In this document: piece after piece, positions 6,230 to 12,361 of the stretch
Layout: each line of letters starts with the position of its first letter
How positions within the stretch are numbered: the stretch's first letter is position 1
Notes under the pieces: generated by a model
Databases searched by the model: none
Told to the model about the DNA's origin: nothing
Seen by the model: the letters and a program-made list of their open reading frames with translations, nothing else
Program-made: the position numbers and the translations under genes
Source of the DNA: an uncultured Clostridia bacterium
Lineage (GTDB): Bacteria; Bacillota; Clostridia; Christensenellales; Aristaeellaceae
Reading direction: 5' to 3'
Length of the DNA stretch: 16,611 nt
Assembly: GCA_946409855.1 (NCBI GenBank)
Contig: CAMJXZ010000028.1
Location: forward strand, 1 to 16,611

Positions 6230-7690
6230 AACACCGGAAAATATGAACGAAATACATGCTTTCGAAACATCTGTTCATTTTTTCCTGCCGCGGCTGAAAT
6301 TTCGAGAACATCTGATGGAGCAGGGAAAAGAATGATTTGGGATGCTGAAACGGATATACAGGCAGAGAGAATTTAAAATAGAAGGAGCGGAAATTCCGAA
6401 AACGACGGAAAGAAGAAAAACGGACAGGAATTCTGCCGGGATTTTACCGCCGGCAAATATGGCGTATAAATGAATAAAAAATGACCGGCCGAGTCTGAGC
6501 AGAACGGGAAAGAAGATCCGGAGGATGAACCGCCGCCGGCGGAAGCGGAGAACGGACACATAAGAAGGATACCTGTGAATCTATCTTTCACATGGTTAAA
6601 GACAGCGGATAAACAGCTGCCGGCAGGTTGGAACCTGAACCGGGATACTGGCTGAATGTGAAGAAAAAGGATACAGGCGGAACGGGCTTATGCGTTCTTT
6701 AAATTTTTTAAAGCTGCTGCATTGCCTGATAAACTCATGAGTCGGAAAAGAAAAGAAGTTCATCTGCCTGGGCGGAACGGGAACGACACGATGTCCGGGA
6801 TTTTCTGAGCCCGGCATCAGATAAAGGAGAAAATGCGCCCGGTGGTGTATTCTCAGCAGGAGATATTGTCCGGGCCGGCGGTTACAAACCGGGACCGGCC
6901 GCCCGGCAGATCGATTAACGCCTTTGTAAAACAGAGGTTTTTTTCTTATGATGAGGCTCGCAGAATGCGGCCCGGCTTTGTTCCGGCGGCTAAGCAGCCT
7001 GTCCGGTTTCTTCATGACCTGACGTCATAACTGATTCCATGGTAAGGGGAAGGCAGGCGTGTAGCGGATGAACGGCAAAGAGTCGGTACAAAGAGGTACT
7101 CACAGATGTGTATATAGGTTATGTGCAAACCAGGCATATGGATTTACCAAAGGGTGGTTTATCAGCGGGTCCTGCAGGCACTGATAAACGGTATCTGAGA
7201 TTTTAGACTGATCTCTGATAAAACTGCTGAATCCGGTGCACATCTTTGACGATTCCTCTGCGTCTTTCCGCAGTCTGCCCGCCTGCTGTTCGGTGATCAA
7301 GTACCGGGACTTTACAGGCTACGGGGAAGAACATCATCGTCACGCCTGCGGCTTGCTACCACCGGGGCCTGCCGGCCCGTCCTTGCTGAAAACAACCTGG
7401 GGCATGCGGCCCGCTGCTCGGTAAGAATGATCCACCGGCTCATTCTTCGGGCTCTCACAGCCCACCGGACAGTTTTCCGGGCGCTGCGGACCCCAAGAGG
7501 AGAAGGCCTTTGGATGCCCGCGGGTACGCTTCCGGCCGGTTTCCTTGATAAATCACAAAAGCTGCGTACAATCTTTTAGCATTTTTTGGTATTAGACTTT
7601 CTTTATAGCCAGAATGGATCATTTGATGCCGGACTGGCTTCTGTTCCGAGACTGATCCGGGCTGCCGCGTATTTCGGCCTTATGAACATA
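6230..7690. other. Long non-coding interval rich in stem-loops; candidate structured RNA
   Basis: About 1.46 kb holds no convincing gene: the open frames are short, unrecognisable and lack good ribosome sites. It holds many potential hairpins. At 7157-7189 a 9-bp perfect stem GTTTATCAG/CTGATAAAC occurs. TATCTGAGAT/ATCTCTGATA (7192-7220) pairs at 9 of 10 positions. CTGCG/CGCAG lies at 7258-7273, AAGAATGA/TCATTCTT at 7423-7447, GGGCT/AGCCC at 7449-7463 and CCGGA/TCCGG at 7465-7480. Others include CTTTAAA-TTT-TTTAAAG (6697-6713) and ATGAC/GTCAT (7014-7028). The left part (6260-6600) is more A-rich and less structured. The strand is unclear because hairpins read equally on both strands and no clear promoter was found. 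A decayed gene remains possible. Confidence 0.4.
7545..7572 (+). promoter_or_regulatory. Possible plus-strand promoter pointing into the 3' end of paralogue B
   Basis: TTGATA (7545-7550), a 16-bp spacer and TACAAT (7567-7572) resemble a sigma-A promoter. It would drive transcription rightward, antisense to the terminator and 3' end of the 379-aa secreted protein gene. No plausible plus-strand gene follows, so it may be chance or an antisense RNA start. Confidence 0.25.
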
Positions 7691-7693
7691 CAG

Positions 7694-7722
7694 AAAAGCT
7701 CCCCGCCGATATGGCGGGGAGC
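7694..7722 (-). terminator. Intrinsic terminator of the 379-aa secreted protein gene
   Basis: On the minus strand GCTCCCCGCC, a five-base loop and GGCGGGGAGC form a perfect 10-bp stem (7722-7698). It is followed by TTTT (7697-7694) and then CTG. It lies 15 bp after the stop codon. The stem core resembles that of the paralogue A terminator. Confidence 0.88.
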
Positions 7723-7737
7723 AGAATGCCTTGTTAA

Positions 7738-8877
7738 TTACTTTACGCGGACGGACTTGAAAGAAGAGAGAGGCTTGAGGCCCTTGACTTCCTTGCCGTG
7801 GCCGGGCTTGTACCACTTGTTGATCTTGTTGCCGCTGCCGGTAACAGCCTTCAGTTCGCCGTTCTTGTAGTACTCGCCGTAGATGGGTTCGTCGGCGGTA
7901 TAGTGATGGACGGAGAAGAGGACTTTGCCGGAAGCATCAACGACGTTTTCGCTGGGCGCGTTGCCGGGGAGCTTCACGATGGCATCATCCGGAGGATTGC
8001 TGTCCATCGGCCATTTGTAGTCCATATGGTTTTCAACCAGGGTGGCGGTGCTGGGCGCGTAGGTGATGACGTAGGTTTCGGTCTCGCTGGCGGCATAGGA
8101 GATCTTGTAGGAAGCCAGCTTGTTCTTTTCGTCGTTGCGGTAGACAGCGGAAACACCGACGATGCTGTTGCCAGCGGGATAGGTGGCGGTCACGGTAGAA
8201 ATATACCACATGGTGATCTTGGCATCTTTCGGATCGGAATCGCCCATGATGGTAACAGGCTCATAGCGGATCACAGTGGAGCAGCCTTCCATACCGGTCT
8301 GGAAGAAATCTTCCTCGACGGTGTAGTCGACGTAGTTGATGTGACCGTTGCGGCCGTACTGCACGGAGACGGGGCCTTTGCCGGCCATGTAGGCGTAGTC
8401 GCCGCCGGTCACGTGCCAAGAGGGCTTGCCGGTGATAGGATCGCAGGGGCCGCTGGCAGACCAGGTGCCGGGCTGACGGAGATGGCCTTCCATGGAGGTC
8501 ACGGCATAACCGTTGTCATCCACTTCCAGGTTTTCAAAGCCTTCCGCCCAGATGACGCCGGCCCAGTCGGGCTTCTTGGAGAACTGGAGCTCGATCACAG
8601 CGTCTTCCACGATGCCGGTGTTCTGCACATACGCATGCGTATAGCGATCCTTGCAGGTGGTGCTCATGACCGGGTTGCCGAATTCGTCAAACATCGGGGC
8701 GCTTTCGGTGTGCGTCTTCAGCGAAATGATGTAGGCGGGACGATCCGGCAGGTTCAGCTTGGCGATTCTGTCGGGAATGTAGACAGTGCCTGTCGGCTCA
8801 GCCAGCGAAACCGCCGACAGAGACAGCACCATCATGACAGCCAGAGCAACGCTCACAATGCGTGCGATCTTTTTCAT
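7738..8877 (-). CDS. Secreted protein of unknown family, paralogue B
   Basis: This 379-aa exported protein starts at ATG 8877 behind GAGAGG at the same spacing as its paralogue. The signal peptide MKKIARIVSVALAVMMVLSLSAVSLA is cut before Glu27. It aligns end to end with the 395-aa protein at 4930-6117. The central block around residues 127-161 is almost invariant (SMEGHLRQPGTWSASGPCDP, ITGKP, WHVTGGDY). The C-terminal blocks HHYTADE, YGEYYKNG, GSGN, KWY, PGHGK, VKG and FKSVRVK are shared. The region between residues 60 and 100 and the strands at 205-235 differ most. No known catalytic motif, anchor or membrane segment is seen beyond the signal peptide. The invariant His, Arg, Trp and single Cys in the central block are candidates for a binding or active site, but this is inference. 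It is transcribed alone, from a consensus promoter to a strong terminator. Confidence 0.9.
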   Translation of the reverse strand: MKKIARIVSVALAVMMVLSLSAVSLAEPTGTVYIPDRIAKLNLPDRPAYIISLKTHTESAPMFDEFGNPVMSTTCKDRYTHAYVQNTGIVEDAVIELQFSKKPDWAGVIWAEGFENLEVDDNGYAVTSMEGHLRQPGTWSASGPCDPITGKPSWHVTGGDYAYMAGKGPVSVQYGRNGHINYVDYTVEEDFFQTGMEGCSTVIRYEPVTIMGDSDPKDAKITMWYISTVTATYPAGNSIVGVSAVYRNDEKNKLASYKISYAASETETYVITYAPSTATLVENHMDYKWPMDSNPPDDAIVKLPGNAPSENVVDASGKVLFSVHHYTADEPIYGEYYKNGELKAVTGSGNKINKWYKPGHGKEVKGLKPLSSFKSVRVK

Positions 8878-8902
8878 AATGCTTACCTCTCTTTTCTAAA
8901 GC

Positions 8903-8915
8903 CCAACTGAGTTGG
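8903..8915 (-). promoter_or_regulatory. CCAAC-N3-GTTGG inverted repeat at the transcript start, paralogue B
   Basis: On the minus strand CCAACTCAGTTGG begins 9 bp after the -10 box, exactly as in the promoter of paralogue A. The five-base arms and the preceding CAAA are kept while the three-base centre differs (TCA versus AAA), which suits a conserved stem or a two-half-site operator. Confidence 0.6.
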
Positions 8916-8924
8916 TTTGACTTT

Positions 8925-8953
8925 ATTATAATGGCCATTTTACGGATTGTCAA
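8925..8953 (-). promoter_or_regulatory. Consensus sigma-A promoter of paralogue B
   Basis: On the minus strand TTGACA (8953-8948), a 17-bp spacer and TATAAT (8930-8925) form a perfect consensus promoter 48 bp before the ATG. The spacer differs from that of paralogue A while its length is kept. Confidence 0.92.
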
Positions 8954-8989
8954 TAGGTTTTTGGAAAAAATATGAGCAAATTATGAACG
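8947..8989 (-). repeat. 43-bp promoter-upstream repeat, copy 2
   Basis: This block matches positions 6187-6229 with two mismatches and includes the -35 box. A looser partial copy follows at about 9017-9040, where the sequence GCAAATTGTGAA echoes GCAAATTATGAA. Confidence 0.9.
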
Positions 8990-8995
8990 CCGCGC

Positions 8996-9038
8996 TTCAC
9001 AATCGTGCTTTGCGGATAAAAGATCAGCAAATTGTGAA
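8996..9038. promoter_or_regulatory. TTCACAAT/ATTGTGAA inverted repeat upstream of paralogue B
   Basis: TTCACAAT (8996-9003) and ATTGTGAA (9031-9038) are perfect 8-bp inverted arms 27 bp apart. They lie upstream of the -35 of the 379-aa protein gene. Paralogue A lacks an equivalent pair. This could be a paired regulator site, but the wide spacing allows chance. Confidence 0.3.
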
Positions 9039-9192
9039 TTCCAAAATCACGTAAGGGCTGAAAGAAATACCGAATAAATAAAAATATAAGTAATGAAGAA
9101 ATACAGCGGAAAATGAGTCGGAGGCATGGATCGGCAGCCAAAGGACAGCAAAGCGGACGATAAAAAGATATCGTCGCTGTCAGACCGGGAGC

Positions 9193-9238
9193 AAAGGAAA
9201 GAGCGGAAGAAACCACCGTAAATGGTTTTCTTCCGCTC
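9193..9238 (-). terminator. Hairpin terminator downstream of the FMN-binding-like protein gene
   Basis: GAGCGGAAGAAACCA (9201-9215) pairs with TGGTTTTCTTCCGCTC (9223-9238) with a single-base bulge and a 7-nt loop. Read on the minus strand the stem is followed by TTTCCTTT. It lies about 90 bp past the stop codon of the 482-aa protein gene. Confidence 0.7.
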
Positions 9239-9325
9239 GTGGGGCAGGTTCCGCGCGGCAAAGGGCAACTCAGTTACCGGCCGGCGAGTACCCGCAGAGG
9301 ATGAAAGATCAGGTTTTTCTCTGTT

Positions 9326-10774
9326 TTACCAGTCGGGATTTTCCCAATCTTCCCAATCTTCCCAATCCTCCCAGTCTTCCCATTCATCGTAAGTATCATC
9401 ATAGTAATAATCCCATCCGTCTCCGTTCTGGTACCATCCGTTTGTTTCGTCTTCCGGGTCTTCAGTGGGGGCAGGGGTCGGAGAAGGCGTGGGGGAAGGC
9501 GTAGGACTGGGCGTGGGGGATGGAGAGGGAGTGGGCTCCAGGCCGGGATAGGTCGGATAGGGCTTGATCTTTGGATTGCTTCCAATCATAAACTGTTTGA
9601 GGGAGGTGCTGGTTGCGCCGAGAACACGAATATTGGAGGCCACGATATAGAAGATATTGCCCTGAGCGTCCTGTACGATCAGCCACTTCACGCCGTTGGC
9701 GTCAATGCACTCCCCGATTACCGTTAATGTCGTATTGGCAGGCAGCATGCCGGCAGGGTTGGAGGGAGAAGGACCGGGAAAAATGGGCTTCGGCACAAGT
9801 ATGATGATTGTAAAAGGCCTCAGCACGGGGTAGACTCTGGGTCTGCGCCTGGGGGTGCCCTGACTGGGTCTTGAGTTGCCGGAGTTGGGATTGGACCCAG
9901 TATTAGGATTGGAACCGGAGTTGGGAGCGGTGCTGCCCGGGGCGGGCGTGGAAGCGTTGGAAGAAGGCCCGGATGGATTCTGAACCGTCAGTGAGTCTTC
10001 ATAGGATTGATTGATGGCTTCAATGACCGCGGCCGCAGTGACGGTGGCGGAGGTGTAGCCGTCGATCTGCTCCAGGGAAACGGGCGGCTGCAGCCCCACG
10101 AACTGCTGCTGGAACCCCTTGCTCAGCACCTGATCGGCCCGCTGTTCGTTGAATTCCCGTTCCCCGATGCTGATCCAGCCGATCCGCCGGTCGCCGGAAA
10201 GGGCGAAATCCACGCTGACGTAGCTGTTATAGCCAAAGGCTTTCGAGCTGATGATCGGGCCGGCGGGAGCGGAGGCGTCCGGGGCGTTTCCCCCGGAGGC
10301 GCCGGAGCCGGTGTCATAAACGTTCTGCGGAAGATCGGTCAGGTTCACCTGAACGTCCCCAAAGTAAAGCCCGTCCGTGTACAGGCCCAAGGGGTCGATG
10401 GTCGTGTCCGGGTCCGCGACGCAGCGGAACGTGTACGCGCCTTTGGCCGTGCCGGGCAGGGCGCGGAAGGTGACCGGAACGGGGTAACCCAGCTGCAGGC
10501 CGCCCTGGTCCATGACGATCGCTTTGTTTTTCCGTATGGTCTCATTCGGAATGAGTTCAAAAGCGGAAGCGTCATATTCGATCTGGACGGTGGCGTTGGC
10601 CACGAAGTTGGGGTTATCCGAGACTTCGAAAATGATTTCAAACACATGGTCCGGATACACTTCCATGAACTGGACGGAAGCGGCCTGCGCGCGCGGACCG
10701 GTCTGCAGCCCCGCAATGCTCGTCAGACAGGTGACTGTGAGAACCGCCGCAAGCAAAATGGATAGTTTCTTCAC
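9326..10774 (-). CDS. Secreted protein with FMN-binding-like domain and Trp-Glu-Asp tail
   Basis: This 482-aa exported protein starts at a GTG (10772-10774), 7 nt after AAAGGAGG. The signal peptide ends near AQA (residue 31). Residues 34-146 form a beta-rich domain resembling cohesin/adhesion-type folds (ATVQIEYDASAFEL, GAYTFRCVA). Residues 175-257 resemble the FMN-binding domain of NqrC/RnfG-type and ApbE-modified proteins: GYNSYVSVDFALSGDRRIGW, ISIG, FQQQFVGL, then DGYTSATVTAAAVIEAIN. Thr244 in the Asp-x-x-Thr-Ser-Ala-Thr motif is the expected site of covalent FMN attachment, though the usual Gly before Ala is Ser here. A Ser/Asn/Gly/Pro linker follows (262-312). Residues 340-387 resemble an SH3-like module (LPANTTLTVIGECIDANGVK, WLIVQDAQGNIFYIVASNI). 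Then come a Pro-Ser-Pro-Thr repeat (413-436) and an acidic aromatic tail with repeated Trp-Glu-Asp. A surface flavoprotein is plausible but not proven; no ApbE gene is in the window. Confidence 0.8.
   Translation of the reverse strand: MKKLSILLAAVLTVTCLTSIAGLQTGPRAQAASVQFMEVYPDHVFEIIFEVSDNPNFVANATVQIEYDASAFELIPNETIRKNKAIVMDQGGLQLGYPVPVTFRALPGTAKGAYTFRCVADPDTTIDPLGLYTDGLYFGDVQVNLTDLPQNVYDTGSGASGGNAPDASAPAGPIISSKAFGYNSYVSVDFALSGDRRIGWISIGEREFNEQRADQVLSKGFQQQFVGLQPPVSLEQIDGYTSATVTAAAVIEAINQSYEDSLTVQNPSGPSSNASTPAPGSTAPNSGSNPNTGSNPNSGNSRPSQGTPRRRPRVYPVLRPFTIIILVPKPIFPGPSPSNPAGMLPANTTLTVIGECIDANGVKWLIVQDAQGNIFYIVASNIRVLGATSTSLKQFMIGSNPKIKPYPTYPGLEPTPSPSPTPSPTPSPTPSPTPAPTEDPEDETNGWYQNGDGWDYYYDDTYDEWEDWEDWEDWEDWENPDW
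9343..9378. repeat. 9-bp tandem repeat encoding Trp-Glu-Asp units
   Basis: Four direct copies of CCCAATCTT-type units (9343, 9352, 9361 and 9370), with few changes, are followed by a partial unit. On the minus strand they encode the Trp-Glu-Asp repeats near the C-terminus of the 482-aa secreted protein. The unit is a multiple of three, so copy-number change would keep the frame. Confidence 0.9.
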
Positions 10775-10810
10775 CGGGAAGCCTCCTTTATATTGAAGTT
10801 GATAATATAT

Positions 10811-10838
10811 TTTATACTTTTATCCGCACAGATGTCAA
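10811..10838 (-). promoter_or_regulatory. Promoter of the FMN-binding-like protein gene
   Basis: On the minus strand TTGACA (10838-10833), a 16-bp spacer and TATAAA (10816-10811) lie about 37 bp before the GTG start. A second, weaker pair, TTGACA (10956-10951) and TATTAA (10935-10930) with a 15-bp spacer, lies further upstream. Confidence 0.75.
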
Positions 10839-10965
10839 CAAAGAAATCATCAGATGCCGAAAAAGGGCCACCCATATTTTCATGACAGTAACATCCGGCT
10901 GAAATTTTGAAGAAAAAATGAACAGAATTTTAATATTGCCGTAACACACCTGTCAAGGGCTGCGG

Positions 10966-10994
10966 TTTACGAACATGGGAAATTATGGTATACT
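10966..10994 (+). promoter_or_regulatory. Promoter of the nucleoside phosphorylase operon
   Basis: TTTACG (10966-10971), a 17-bp spacer and TATACT (10989-10994), preceded by TGG to give an extended -10, lie about 30 bp before ATG 11024. The leader is very short, so no riboswitch fits. Confidence 0.7.
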
Positions 10995-11023
10995 GATAGG
11001 GCGTGAAAAGGCAGGTGGAATGT

Positions 11024-12346
11024 ATGGATTTTCTGTCAGTGATCACAGCAAAGAAGCTCGGACAGGAGCTTTCCGCAGATCAGATCGGGCTCTTTGCCCG
11101 GGGCGCGGCGGACGGCAGCATACCGGATTACCAGCTGGCGTCGCTGCTGATGGCCATCCGCCTGAACGGCATGACCCCGCGGGAGACCAATGACCTGACG
11201 ATGGCCATGGCCCGCACGGGGGATATGCTGTCGCCCGAGGTGGGCGGCATCCCGGTGGACAAGCATTCCACCGGCGGCGTGGGGGACACCACGACCCTGG
11301 TGCTGGCGCCGCTGGTCGCCGCCTGCGGGGGCAAGGTGCTCAAGATGAGCGGCCGGGGGCTGGGCCATACCGGCGGCACCATCGACAAGCTGGAATCCAT
11401 CCCCGGCATGCGGGTTTCCCTGCCGGAGGAGAAATTTGTGGGGATCGTGCGGGACATCGGCTGCGCGGTCGTCGGGCAGAGCAGGGAGCTCGCCCCGGCG
11501 GACAAGCGCCTGTACGCGCTGCGGGACGTGACGTCCACCGTGGACTCGATCCCCCTGATCGCCTCGAGCATCCTGAGCAAGAAGTTTGCTTCCGGCGCCC
11601 GGGCGATCGTGCTGGACGTCAAGTTCGGCTCCGGCGCGATCATGGACACGATGGACAAGACCCTGGCGCTGGCGCAGGCCATGGTGGACATCGGCACCCT
11701 GGCCGGCCGGCAGGTGATCGCCGTGATCTCCTCCATGGAGGAGCCGCTGGGCACCCACATCGGAAACGCGCTGGAAGTCAAGGAGGCCATCGACATCCTG
11801 TCCGGCCGGGCGGGGGGCGACCTGAAGGAGGTTTCTCTCTTCCTGGGGGCGCAGATGCTGGTCGCCTCGAAGGTATGCCCGGATGAGCAGAGCGCGCTGG
11901 CGCGCCTTGCGGAAGCGCTGGAAAGCGGGGCCGGCCTGCGCAAGCTCAAAGAGATGATACGGGCGCAGGGCGGGGACGACCGGGTCTGCGACGACGTATC
12001 CCTGCTGCCGCAGGCGCCCTTCATCGTGCCCGTTCCCGCGGACAGGGGCGGTTATCTCGCCCGTATGGATACCGCGGCCCTGGGCAATGCCGCCCAGGCG
12101 ATGGGCGCCGGGCGCCGCACGAAAGAGGATGTCATCGATCCCGCGGTGGGCATCGTGATGAACAAGCGGCTGGGGGACCGGGTATCGCCCGGCGAAGCGC
12201 TGGCCACGCTGCACGCCCGCACGGAAGAAAGCGCCGGACTGGCAGCGGACGCGGTGAAGCGGGCGCTGAGTTTCTCGGACGCGCCGGCGGAAAAGCCGAA
12301 GCTGGTCTACGCGGTCATCACCCGGGACGGGATCCGGAAACTGTAA
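11024..12346 (+). CDS. deoA: Pyrimidine-nucleoside (thymidine) phosphorylase
   Basis: This 440-aa protein is close to the family's usual 430-440 aa. It cleaves thymidine, deoxyuridine and possibly uridine with phosphate, giving the base and (deoxy)ribose 1-phosphate for salvage or carbon use in the cytoplasm. The phosphate-binding block DKHSTGGVGDTTTLVLAPL (80-98) and the family signature MSGRGLGHTGGTIDKLESIP (108-127) are intact. The base-binding segment YALRDVTSTVDSIPLIASSI, followed by LSKK (164-187), carries the expected Arg167, Ser182 and Lys186/187. The C-terminal domain ends with RRTKEDVIDPAVGIVMNKRL, then GDRVSPGEALATLHA. I chose ATG 11024, 5 nt after AGGTGG, because the protein then starts MDFLSVITAKK as in relatives; a GTG at 11003 would add seven residues. 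Specificity (thymidine only versus all pyrimidines) cannot be read here; pdp is an alternative name. The exported-protein gene follows after 15 nt. Confidence 0.95.
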   Translation: MDFLSVITAKKLGQELSADQIGLFARGAADGSIPDYQLASLLMAIRLNGMTPRETNDLTMAMARTGDMLSPEVGGIPVDKHSTGGVGDTTTLVLAPLVAACGGKVLKMSGRGLGHTGGTIDKLESIPGMRVSLPEEKFVGIVRDIGCAVVGQSRELAPADKRLYALRDVTSTVDSIPLIASSILSKKFASGARAIVLDVKFGSGAIMDTMDKTLALAQAMVDIGTLAGRQVIAVISSMEEPLGTHIGNALEVKEAIDILSGRAGGDLKEVSLFLGAQMLVASKVCPDEQSALARLAEALESGAGLRKLKEMIRAQGGDDRVCDDVSLLPQAPFIVPVPADRGGYLARMDTAALGNAAQAMGAGRRTKEDVIDPAVGIVMNKRLGDRVSPGEALATLHARTEESAGLAADAVKRALSFSDAPAEKPKLVYAVITRDGIRKL

Positions 12347-12361
12347 TGATCGGAGGGCGGC

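Noticed and set aside
6596..7015. A 139-codon minus-strand frame in the long gap, and a 94-codon one at 6275-6559
   Set aside because: Neither has a good ribosome site, recognisable motif or coding-like composition; both lie in the stem-loop-rich non-coding interval.
7250..7560. RNase P RNA, tmRNA, SRP RNA or a known riboswitch as the identity of the structured gap
   Set aside because: I looked for their conserved core sequences on both strands and found none. Strings such as CCGGACAG and GGGCT...AGCCC are only simple hairpins.
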